A stretch of 64,000 nucleotides of DNA, from NCBI GenBank assembly GCA_022360095.1, contig JAKSDK010001512.1:82348-146347 (forward strand), written 5' to 3'. The notes under the pieces were generated by a model. That model saw nothing but the letters and a program-made list of their open reading frames with translations, searched no databases and was not told where the DNA came from. The translations under genes were made by a program, and so were the position numbers. Shown here piece after piece: positions 17,149 through 24,328 of the stretch; the first letter of the stretch is position 1; the number at the start of each line of letters is the position of its first letter. This stretch comes from Phycisphaerales bacterium. Lineage in GTDB: Bacteria; Planctomycetota; Phycisphaerae; UBA1845; UTPLA1.

Positions 17149-18015
17149 ATGAAGCTCCCGAATATTGTCATCATCTGTGTGGTTTCGCTGGCCGCAATCT
17201 CGCCCTCTGCGACGATCGCTCAGAATCTGGAATGTTGTTCACTCTCACGATTCGACAACATCCTGAGACAGGTTAACCCATCGAGCGGTTCCACCATCCA
17301 AACCCAGGTGCTAACCCTCACCGGAGAGACGATTGTCGGAGCCAGAGGGCTGGCCTGGGACGGCGTCAGTGGCCAACTCTACGGCTTGCTCGAATTGCAG
17401 GGTCAAGTCGGGGCGGAACTTGTCACCATAACCCAGTCAACCGGTGCTTGCACGAGCCTTGGCGATACGGGCGACACCTTCGGCGCGATTGCCTTTGATT
17501 CGGCGGGGACATTGTACGGCTTGACCGGTGCCGGTTCGGCGACGCCAAGGACGCTCTTTACGCTCAGCCTCGTCGATGCAACACCCACCTTCGCCCTTAC
17601 GCTCACGGGTGGCGGAGGCGGTGAGGCATTGGCTTACAACCCTGATGACGGCCTGCTTTATCGAGCGTCGGGCGGAATCGGCGGCGCTTTTCAAACCATC
17701 GACCCGAACGCAGGATTCATGGTGAGCGACATTTCATTTTCCGGCGACGATCATGGCGTATCCCGTGCGATGAAATACGAAGGACCGGGCTCGAACTCGT
17801 TCCTGCTCGCGGGCAGCGGCAACATGCTTCACAGAATAACAACAGGCGGCGCCGTTTCAGTGATCGGCTCGATGGACCATACTTCGAAAGGTCTTGCCCT
17901 GAAGCCGGAGAACATTCCGACGCTTGGACAGTGGGGTCTAATCATCCTAACGTTGCTTCTATTGACAGCCGCGACAATCCTCTTCCACCGGCGCGCGGCC
18001 GTGGCGACCGGATAA
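17149..18015 (+). CDS. Exported beta-rich protein with IPTL-CTERM sorting signal
   Basis: 288 residues. A signal peptide (1-24, ending SATIAQ) is followed by propeller-like segments such as ARGLAWDGVSGQLYGL, IAFDSAGTLYGLTG and LAYNPDDGLLYRASG. The C-terminal sorting tag is complete: IPTLGQWGLI, a hydrophobic helix and the basic end FHRRAAVATG. IPTL-CTERM tags are thought to be processed by a dedicated exosortase-like enzyme, which is not encoded here. A strong AGGAGG ten bases before ATG defines the start. The function beyond a surface or envelope location is unknown. Confidence 0.85.
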   Translation: MKLPNIVIICVVSLAAISPSATIAQNLECCSLSRFDNILRQVNPSSGSTIQTQVLTLTGETIVGARGLAWDGVSGQLYGLLELQGQVGAELVTITQSTGACTSLGDTGDTFGAIAFDSAGTLYGLTGAGSATPRTLFTLSLVDATPTFALTLTGGGGGEALAYNPDDGLLYRASGGIGGAFQTIDPNAGFMVSDISFSGDDHGVSRAMKYEGPGSNSFLLAGSGNMLHRITTGGAVSVIGSMDHTSKGLALKPENIPTLGQWGLIILTLLLLTAATILFHRRAAVATG

Positions 18016-18196
18016 AACCATGATCCGACAGTTCCATCCACGCGCTCGTGCCCCGTCTGACCGTTCACGACATGACACTCACACCGCCGTTCTTGGAGCG
18101 GGACGCTGTGCCGGCGTGGTGGCACGTCCATGAACAACCTGCTACTTTCCACGCTAACGAGGCCGAGCCCCGCTCTTCCGCATTATGGAGCCTTGT

Positions 18197-19630
18197 ATGA
18201 ATACTCCCAGGCCCCTGACAGCCGCTGTGTCGCTTGTATTGACGATCGCCCTTTCGTGCGCCGCGAATGAGGAAAAGAAATCGGTGGCCGAAACGTCGGG
18301 CGGTGGCGAGGTCACGTTTCATAAAAAACCCAAGCCTTTGCCAAAAGACGCCGTTACGGAAGACTGGCCACGCTTTCTCGGCTCATCTCACAATGCCGTC
18401 TCGCGGGAAACCAGGCTGCTCAAGGACTTTCCGGCCAAAGGACCTTCCCTGGTCTGGGAGATGAAGACCGGCGAAGGGTATGCGACACCTTCGATCCTTG
18501 GAAACCGACTGGTTTTCTTTCATCGCGTCGGCGATGAAGACAGAATCGATTGCCTGGACGCGAGAAACGGTCGGAGATTCTGGACATTTTCGTACCCGTG
18601 TCGCTATCGTGATCGCTACGGCTTCAGCGGTGGGCCTCGGAGCAGCCCGGTCCTGGATGAGAATCGGGTTTTTGTTCACAGCGTCGAGGGAAAATTGCAT
18701 TGCCTCGACCTCCAGTCCGGCAATGTGGTCTGGAAGCGAGACACGTCCTCAGAATACAAAGTGCCACAGGATTATTTCGGGGTCGTCTCGTCGCCGCTGG
18801 TGGAGGGTGACCTGCTGATCGTCAACATCGGAGCGCCCGGCGGCCCCTGCGTCGTCGCCTACGACAAACGAACCGGCAAGGTCGTCTGGCAAACGGGCGA
18901 CCAATGGGGACCGAGCTGCGCCTCTCCCGTGCCGGCCATGGTCAACGGAAAACGGCGTGTGTTCGTCTTCGCCGGTGGTGACAGCCGTCCCCCCACCGGC
19001 GGATTGTTGAACATCGATCCGGCGCATGGCAAGATCGAGTACAGGGTTCCGTTCCGCAGCAAAACGTATGAGTCGGTCAATGCTTCGTGTCCGGTGATTG
19101 TAGACGATCGGGTTTTCCTCTCCAGCTCTTACAATACCGGCGGGCTGCTGCTCGACGCCAAGACCGGGAAGGACGTTTGGTGCACACGAGATTTCGGTGC
19201 TCATTTCATGACGCCGATCCACAAAGACGGGTACTTGTACGGAATCGACGGATCAGGGGGAAACAACGCAGCGCTGACTTGCATCGATCTCAGGACCGGC
19301 AAGGCCCAATGGCGAACCCAGCCTAACTTCGAGGAAAACGTCGTCATCCAGGGGGAACAACGAAACGTCACTTACGGCATCGGCATCGGCTCACTCCTCC
19401 ACGTGGACGGCCGGTTCTTGTGTTTGAGCGAATACGGGCATCTTCTCTGGCTCGATTTGTCGCCATCAGGCTCTCGGCAACTCGCTCGAACATGGCTGTT
19501 TTCCGCAAACCAGACGTGGGGATTGCCTGTCCTGAGTCGTGGGCTGCTGTACATCAATCAGAACACCAAGGACACTTTGAACCAAACAGCTCCACGTCTG
19601 CTTTGCTATGACCTTCGAGCCGAGAATTGA
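18197..19630 (+). CDS. PQQ/BamB-like beta-propeller lipoprotein
   Basis: 477 residues. The N-terminal signal ends in a plausible lipoprotein cysteine (LTIALSCAA). The rest is a beta-propeller of 'outer membrane protein assembly factor BamB-like'/PQQ-like repeats: DCLDARNGRRFWTF, HCLDLQSGNVVWKRD, VAYDKRTGKVVWQTG, LLDAKTGKDVWCTRD and TCIDLRTGKAQWRTQ. The opening DWPRFLGSSHNAVSRET is typical of planctomycete members, whose role is mostly unknown. GGAG six bases before the second in-frame ATG supports this start over the ATG at 18185. No quinone-enzyme residues are evident, so a scaffold or binding role is likelier than a dehydrogenase. Confidence 0.85.
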   Translation: MNTPRPLTAAVSLVLTIALSCAANEEKKSVAETSGGGEVTFHKKPKPLPKDAVTEDWPRFLGSSHNAVSRETRLLKDFPAKGPSLVWEMKTGEGYATPSILGNRLVFFHRVGDEDRIDCLDARNGRRFWTFSYPCRYRDRYGFSGGPRSSPVLDENRVFVHSVEGKLHCLDLQSGNVVWKRDTSSEYKVPQDYFGVVSSPLVEGDLLIVNIGAPGGPCVVAYDKRTGKVVWQTGDQWGPSCASPVPAMVNGKRRVFVFAGGDSRPPTGGLLNIDPAHGKIEYRVPFRSKTYESVNASCPVIVDDRVFLSSSYNTGGLLLDAKTGKDVWCTRDFGAHFMTPIHKDGYLYGIDGSGGNNAALTCIDLRTGKAQWRTQPNFEENVVIQGEQRNVTYGIGIGSLLHVDGRFLCLSEYGHLLWLDLSPSGSRQLARTWLFSANQTWGLPVLSRGLLYINQNTKDTLNQTAPRLLCYDLRAEN

Positions 19631-19730
19631 GCATCTGCCATCCCAAATCACTCATTGAGTCCGCTTGCGTCCGATAAATACGAACGAGAGGACAAAGACT
19701 TCCGAAAATGTCGATGAAGACTAGGAGTTC

Positions 19731-19751
19731 TTCGTACGTCGTGCGTACGAA
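19731..19751. promoter_or_regulatory. Perfect 8-bp inverted repeat upstream of the peptide-modification cassette
   Basis: TTCGTACG and CGTACGAA flank the five-base centre TCGTG. The element lies 36 bases before the nucleotidyltransferase ATG and ~100 bases after the preceding stop codon. It could be an operator for a dimeric regulator or, with the following AAATCGGTTTTT, a weak terminator of the upstream gene. The sequence does not decide between these. Confidence 0.4.
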
Positions 19752-19787
19752 AATCGGTTTTTCTCGGGCCAACCCATAGACGCACCC

Positions 19788-20876
19788 ATGACAGCGATGA
19801 GCCTGACCACGAACAACAAAACCAAAACGACCAACCATGACCCTGACGGAGACCCGCCGCGCCTCCAGGTTGAAGCCTCGGTCATCGGTCTTCGAAATCG
19901 ATGCCTGATGCATTTTCTCGAAAGAATCGCCTCGACATTTAACGAAGCGGGCATTCCCTTGATGGTGCTGAAAGGCGCCGCGTTGAACCTGACGATTTAC
20001 GAAACGCCGGGCGAACGCCCAATGTTGGACCTTGACCTCATGATTCGACCTGAGCATGTGGAGGACACCTCCGCCCTGCTTCAAAGACTCGGTTGTCGTC
20101 GTGGTGAGGACCTGGTGCGCGAAGACTTCTTTCCGCGATTCTATTACGAGACGGAATACATTTCCGAGACGGTCTATCCGATGAGGATCGATTTGCACGT
20201 GCGGCCGTTTCGTCCGCTTCGTTACTCGCGGATGGTTCCAGAACACGCGTTATGGCGACGAGCCGAGCCGATCAACATCGGCCAGGCCACCGTCTTGATT
20301 CCCGCGGTCGAGGAAATGCTCATCCATCTTATGGTCCATGCCGCGATTCACGGATTCTCCGAAGCCAAATGGCTTGAAGATATTCAACGCTGGATCGAAC
20401 GTTACGCATCGCGCCGTCCTGATCGAAAGGCATCATCCACGATCGATTGGGACAGATTCGTGTCGACCGTGGCCGCCTGGGGCCTCGCACTGCCGGTCCG
20501 AGAGGCGATCGCACAGCTCGACCGTCGATCAGACCACCTGTGCCCCAAAAAGGCGACGGCCCGATTGGCAAAATTGCCCGTGAGTTGGCGAGACCGTCTG
20601 GCACTATGGCACGCACCGCGTGATGCCGCCGATTCGGCCGGGCATGTCTTCGTGAATGTTCTGACGACCCCGGGCTTGGGATTCGTCTTCGGCTATCTAA
20701 GGGCAGTCGTTCTTCCCGACCGTAAGCACATGGGAGAATGGTATCGGCATCGCCATTGGGGGTGGTTGTCCGGCGCTTATTTACTTCGGTGGCTTCGGCC
20801 GGTTGTAAGACTTCCATCACGGCTGTGGAGGCAGCTTTACCAAAATCGAAATGCCGAGTCGCTTGCCGCAAACTGA
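19788..20876 (+). CDS. NTP_transf_5-like (PF14907) nucleotidyltransferase, peptide-cassette gene 1
   Basis: 362 residues, soluble. The nucleotidyltransferase core shows VLKGAALNLTIYETPGERPM followed by LDLDLMIRPEH. The LKG motif is at 61-63 and the two metal-binding aspartates at 81 and 83, as in PF14907 proteins. Several such enzymes sit beside lasso-peptide or HprK-like kinase genes, where they are reported to modify a phosphorylated peptide end (recalled). The C-terminal third is helical and basic. The peptide gene starts ten bases downstream and all four cassette genes are co-directional with short gaps. The donor nucleotide and the acceptor are unknown; assignment to the family is firm, the role is inference. 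Confidence 0.85.
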   Translation: MTAMSLTTNNKTKTTNHDPDGDPPRLQVEASVIGLRNRCLMHFLERIASTFNEAGIPLMVLKGAALNLTIYETPGERPMLDLDLMIRPEHVEDTSALLQRLGCRRGEDLVREDFFPRFYYETEYISETVYPMRIDLHVRPFRPLRYSRMVPEHALWRRAEPINIGQATVLIPAVEEMLIHLMVHAAIHGFSEAKWLEDIQRWIERYASRRPDRKASSTIDWDRFVSTVAAWGLALPVREAIAQLDRRSDHLCPKKATARLAKLPVSWRDRLALWHAPRDAADSAGHVFVNVLTTPGLGFVFGYLRAVVLPDRKHMGEWYRHRHWGWLSGAYLLRWLRPVVRLPSRLWRQLYQNRNAESLAAN

Positions 20877-20886
20877 GACATGCAAC

Positions 20887-21099
20887 ATGAAAAACAAACC
20901 AGATGACAAACGGGATGACCGCCGGCCTGACTCGTCGGAAACGGCGGATCCAGCCCTTGAAGAAACGACGAATCGTGAGGCCACACGCCGCTCATTTCTT
21001 CGTAATGTAGGGAAAAAGGCCGTCTATATTACGCCGGTCTTGATGACGCTGACCGCACATGAGGCACGTGCACAAGCCAGCCCTTCCAATCCTTCTTGA
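20887..21099 (+). CDS. 70-residue Tat-like peptide, candidate substrate of the cassette
   Basis: Residues 1-33 are highly charged (Asp, Glu, Lys, Arg). TRRSFLRN (33-40) matches a twin-arginine motif. A short hydrophobic stretch AVYITPVLMTLTA (45-57) follows, then EARAQ with an A-x-A type cleavage site, and a tiny tail ASPSNPS that ends in Ser70. If cleaved, the exported product would have only about eight residues. There is no cysteine. It lies between a nucleotidyltransferase and a PqqD-like protein, so I infer it is the substrate or precursor, possibly phosphorylated on the C-terminal Ser as in paeninodin-type lasso peptides. It could instead be an unrelated small Tat protein. The ribosome-binding site is weak. 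Confidence 0.7.
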   Translation: MKNKPDDKRDDRRPDSSETADPALEETTNREATRRSFLRNVGKKAVYITPVLMTLTAHEARAQASPSNPS

Positions 21100-21113
21100 A
21101 CACGGATCATTCA

Positions 21114-21443
21114 ATGCAGTTCGAATGCCCTCATTGGACATCACGCGATTCTGATTTCATTCCTCCTCGCCGACGCAGGGACATCATTGAAAACGAGCTC
21201 GACGGCGAAGCGACGCTCTTTGATCCTCACAATGGCAATACCTACCAACTCAATCAAACGTCGTACGTCATCTGGCGCCAATGCGACGGTCGAACGACGA
21301 TGCGTGAGATCGCAAAATGCGTGACGGCTTCCTTCAAGGTGGATGTCGACACGGCGTCGGATCATGTCGAGCAATTGGTCGCCCGATTGGCTGAATCCCG
21401 GCTTCTCGAACTTTCGGAATACTACCCTCTCGTTCATTCATAG
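21114..21443 (+). CDS. PqqD-like peptide-recognition protein, cassette gene 3
   Basis: 109 residues. This is the PqqD/RRE-type winged helix that captures leader peptides in ribosomally made, modified peptide systems. Landmarks are GEATLFDPHNGNTYQLNQTSYVIWRQCDG, followed by helices with TMREIAKCVTASFKVD and DHVEQLVARLAESRLLEL, the standard PqqD pattern ('N.t.a.iw.llDG..t..ei...l'). The first ATG is used; a TTG at 21096 overlapping the peptide stop (TTGA) would add six residues and give translational coupling. It is followed after nine bases by the HprK-like kinase gene. Confidence 0.85.
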   Translation: MQFECPHWTSRDSDFIPPRRRRDIIENELDGEATLFDPHNGNTYQLNQTSYVIWRQCDGRTTMREIAKCVTASFKVDVDTASDHVEQLVARLAESRLLELSEYYPLVHS

Positions 21444-21452
21444 CAGGCCGCC

Positions 21453-22316
21453 ATGCATCGAAACCCGATCCATTTTCGCATTGGAGCCATCGATCTATCT
21501 CTGAGGAGTGAGCTGGATGAGGTCGTCCAGGAATTTGCCGCGCTCTATCGCCCTTTCAGAAAAGACGGCAACGATTCGGACAACTCGATTGAAATGGAAG
21601 TCCGTTCCGACCGGCGCGCGTGGTACGGACGTCGTCGGTATCATGTTTTCGGCGACGACCGAACGATCGGACGATCGAGGCGGCGGCCGGAAGTCATGCC
21701 CTATCTCGAGTGGGGCATCAACCGACAGGTCATCGCCAGACACGGTGAATTTCTTCAAGTTCACGCCGCGAGTCTCGCTCGCGGAAATGCGGGGGTCATC
21801 TTCGCAGCCAACTCCGGTTCCGGAAAATCAACGCTGGCGGCGGGACTTCTGTCGCGCGGCTGGAAATATCTGTCCGACGAATTCGCCCTGATCGACGCGG
21901 AGACGCAATGGCTTCATCCGTTTCCGAAGGCATTGTGCATCAAGTCCGGCGCATTCAAAGTTGTCGAGCAGTTGAACCTGCATCCCTGGCAGCGTCGCTA
22001 TTACGTCAAAGCTTTCAAAGGACGTGTCGGATACCTGCGCCCTCACGACGTTTCAGACCAGCCATTGGCGTCACCGAGTCCGATCCGGTTCGTTATTTTC
22101 CCAAAATACATCGAGGGGGCACATCCGCGTCTGTTTCCACTCTCGCGCGCTCAAGCCGCCTTTTCCTTGGCGAAATATGTCATGAATTCAGGGACTTTCG
22201 GAAACCGGAGCGCCTCGTTGCTGGCCGATGTGGTCCGCCAGGCCGTTTGCTTTGGACTTGAATCCGGCCCGCTCGAGGCCACGTGTGATCTGATCGAATC
22301 CGTTCTTCCGGAGTAG
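21453..22316 (+). CDS. HprK-related (HPr kinase-like) protein, cassette gene 4
   Basis: 287 residues with the HPr kinase/phosphorylase C-terminal fold. HAASLARG (104-111) is followed by the P-loop AANSGSGKSTLAAGLL (118-133) and YLSDEFALID (139-148), with an acidic pair where HprK has its catalytic aspartates. The HPr-binding N-terminal domain of true HprK is absent and replaced by about 95 residues of other sequence. The relatives I recall are HprK-related kinases beside PqqD proteins and the lasso-peptide kinases that phosphorylate a C-terminal Ser. It is the last gene of the cassette and converges on cheB. Confidence 0.85.
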   Translation: MHRNPIHFRIGAIDLSLRSELDEVVQEFAALYRPFRKDGNDSDNSIEMEVRSDRRAWYGRRRYHVFGDDRTIGRSRRRPEVMPYLEWGINRQVIARHGEFLQVHAASLARGNAGVIFAANSGSGKSTLAAGLLSRGWKYLSDEFALIDAETQWLHPFPKALCIKSGAFKVVEQLNLHPWQRRYYVKAFKGRVGYLRPHDVSDQPLASPSPIRFVIFPKYIEGAHPRLFPLSRAQAAFSLAKYVMNSGTFGNRSASLLADVVRQAVCFGLESGPLEATCDLIESVLPE

Positions 22317-22348
22317 CCAGGAAGGCCTCGACTTCGCAGAGACTCGAA

Positions 22349-23407
22349 TCACGCGCCTGGCGCAACGGTCTCGCGAAGATTTCGAATGGCAGTTGTGATC
22401 GCACTTGGTATTTCCTGCAAAGACGCAACCGTGTCGACACAACCTGTTTCGTAAGCCGCTTTAGGCATCCCGTAAACGATACTGCTCTTCTGGTCTTGCG
22501 CAATGGTGAGACCACCTTGCTTCTTGACCATTTGAACACCAATGGCGCCGTCACAGCCCATTCCGGTCATAATTACGCCGACCACGAGGGAGCCGACCGA
22601 CGTGGATACCGATTCAAACAGGACGTCGACGGAAGGTCGAAATCCTGACACTTTCGGGCCGTCGTTCAATGTGGCCACGAGTTTCATGTTCCTTTTTTCC
22701 ACTCTCAAGTGACGATTCCCCGGAGCGATCAGGACACGCCCCGCGGTCAGCGGCTCGCCGTTTTCCGCCTCCTTCACCGAAACCTTGGCCAGTTCGTCCA
22801 ATCTGCTTGCGAACGTGCCCGTGAAGTCGGCCGGCATGTGCTGGGCAATCACGATCGGAGGAAAGTCACTGGGGATGGCAGGGATCATCTCGTGTAGCGT
22901 GGAGGGGCCGCCTGCACTGATTCCGATGGCGACGACGGTTCCGGGAGGCGCCTTGACCGCGCTCGTCGGCGCCTTGATCGCAGCCGGCTTATTGACGAGA
23001 TTTTGCAGGTTACTCTCTGCGGCGGCCTTGACTGCACGGATGATCTTTGTGCGAAAACTCTCAAGTGACGCAGACTTGTCACCCAGAGGCTTCGCGACAT
23101 AATCCACGGCACCGAGCTGAAGTGCGTCGAGCGTGGTCTGTGCGCCCTTCTGGGTCTTCGTGGACACCATCACGACGGGCAGCGGACATTCCTTCATCAC
23201 CTTTTCAAGAACCTGAAGGCCGTCGAGCCCGGGCATTTCGACGTCAAGCGTGACGACGGTCGGCTTGAGAGATTTGATCTTCTTCAAACCATCGATTCCG
23301 TTCATGGCCGTGCCGAGCACCTCGATGCCGGGAGCGCCTTCGAGCGCACTCTTCAACATGCTTCGCATGAAGACGGAATCATCAACAATCAGAACTCGTA
23401 TTGACAA
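22349..23407 (-). CDS. cheB: CheB protein-glutamate methylesterase
   Basis: Removes methyl groups from chemoreceptor glutamates and deamidates glutamines when phosphorylated by CheA. 352 residues. The receiver domain (1-125) has phospho-acceptor Asp in VVTLDVEMPGLDG and Lys in VAKPLG. An Ala/Pro/Lys-rich linker leads to the esterase domain with its triad: Ser in AIGISAGGPSTL, His in IAQHMPADF and Asp in MTGMGCDGA. The start is TTG: GGAAGG lies eight bases upstream and no ATG fits the receiver start IRVLIVDDS. It is the last gene of the chemotaxis operon. Confidence 0.96.
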   Translation of the reverse strand: MSIRVLIVDDSVFMRSMLKSALEGAPGIEVLGTAMNGIDGLKKIKSLKPTVVTLDVEMPGLDGLQVLEKVMKECPLPVVMVSTKTQKGAQTTLDALQLGAVDYVAKPLGDKSASLESFRTKIIRAVKAAAESNLQNLVNKPAAIKAPTSAVKAPPGTVVAIGISAGGPSTLHEMIPAIPSDFPPIVIAQHMPADFTGTFASRLDELAKVSVKEAENGEPLTAGRVLIAPGNRHLRVEKRNMKLVATLNDGPKVSGFRPSVDVLFESVSTSVGSLVVGVIMTGMGCDGAIGVQMVKKQGGLTIAQDQKSSIVYGMPKAAYETGCVDTVASLQEIPSAITTAIRNLRETVAPGA

Positions 23408-23448
23408 AGATCGGCCCTTCCTTGAACGAGGACGAATTCGAAGACAGT

Positions 23449-23814
23449 TTATCCTGCTATGACTCGATTGATCGCTTCTTGCACACGCTCTTTTTCAAAC
23501 GGCTTTACAACGTAATCCGCTGCACCGTGCTTGAGAGCATCCATGAGAGGTTGCCGCTGATCGATCGCCGATATCACGACAATCTTCGCGTTCGGATCCG
23601 TCTCTCGAATGTCCTTTAGGGCATCGAGTCCGCCCTTCTTGGGCATAATCAGGTCCATGGTCACTAGATCAGGCTTGATCTCGTCGTACTTCGCGCAGGC
23701 CTCTTCACCGTTGACGGCTTCGCCGACGACTTCGCAACCGATCTCCGACAAGATGTTCTTGATCATGTGACGCATGAACGTCGCGTCGTCTACAACCAGT
23801 ACTCGAGTGGACAC
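23449..23814 (-). CDS. cheY: CheY-like response regulator
   Basis: A 121-residue single receiver domain. It has the acidic pair VVDD, phospho-Asp in LVTMDLIMPKKGGLD, Ser in VVISAIDQ and Lys in YVVKPFEKERV. The GTG start is preceded by AAGGAG at the right distance. Position between cheD and cheB makes it the output or phosphate-sink receiver of this Che system; CheC/CheD homologues next door would dephosphorylate and modulate it. The closest pattern is the CheY of CheC/CheD-containing (Bacillus/Thermotoga-type) pathways. Confidence 0.93.
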   Translation of the reverse strand: MSTRVLVVDDATFMRHMIKNILSEIGCEVVGEAVNGEEACAKYDEIKPDLVTMDLIMPKKGGLDALKDIRETDPNAKIVVISAIDQRQPLMDALKHGAADYVVKPFEKERVQEAINRVIAG

Positions 23815-23843
23815 TGGAATTCTCCTTGCTAACTGCCAAGTGC

Positions 23844-24323
23844 TCAGATGACCTTTGGGTCCGCTCCTATCACCTGTACTTCAACTTGCCCTGTGCCGGG
23901 ATCCAACTGCATCTTACGTCCTTTGGTCCCACCGATATCCTCAGCAGCGAGACGAACCGAGTGATGGGACAACCTATCCTTGACGGCCTTTGCATTCTTA
24001 TCACCGATTCCGCTGTCAACCTGTGTACCGAACATCGAAGCGCCGCCGGTGATTTTCGCTGTCACTCTTTTCTTGTCCGCGCCGGCCTTCAAAACGTCGT
24101 CAAGCAACCAATCAACGGCCGTATCGGCGAACTTTCCCTTGTCCCCCTTGCCGAGACTGGAAGAAGGCAACATCACGTGCGCCATTCCTCCGATCTTGGC
24201 CACCCTATCATAAAGGGCCACGCCAATGCAGGAGCCAAGTACGGTCCGGATCTTCTCCGGGCTCTTGACGACCTTGACGCCCGCAATTCCGATCGTATGT
24301 GTATTTGTCTTTGTGCCTGCCAT
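23844..24323 (-). CDS. cheD: CheD receptor glutamine deamidase
   Basis: 159 residues. Deamidates receptor glutamines and binds CheC. The catalytic Cys is in TVLGSCIGVALYD, the His in GGMAHVMLPSSS and the conserved Thr in AKITGGASMF. The ATG giving MAGTKTNTHTIGIAG is used because CheC-like translation stops five bases upstream; the frame stays open further upstream inside that gene. Adjacency to a CheC-type phosphatase gene fits the known CheC-CheD complex. Confidence 0.93.
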   Translation of the reverse strand: MAGTKTNTHTIGIAGVKVVKSPEKIRTVLGSCIGVALYDRVAKIGGMAHVMLPSSSLGKGDKGKFADTAVDWLLDDVLKAGADKKRVTAKITGGASMFGTQVDSGIGDKNAKAVKDRLSHHSVRLAAEDIGGTKGRKMQLDPGTGQVEVQVIGADPKVI

Positions 24324-24328
24324 AGCCT

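Noticed and set aside
19788..22316. Complete lasso-peptide cluster
   Set aside because: No asparagine-synthetase-like cyclase or transglutaminase-like leader protease is found within the neighbouring genes, and the peptide lacks a lasso-like core; only the tailoring part is supported.
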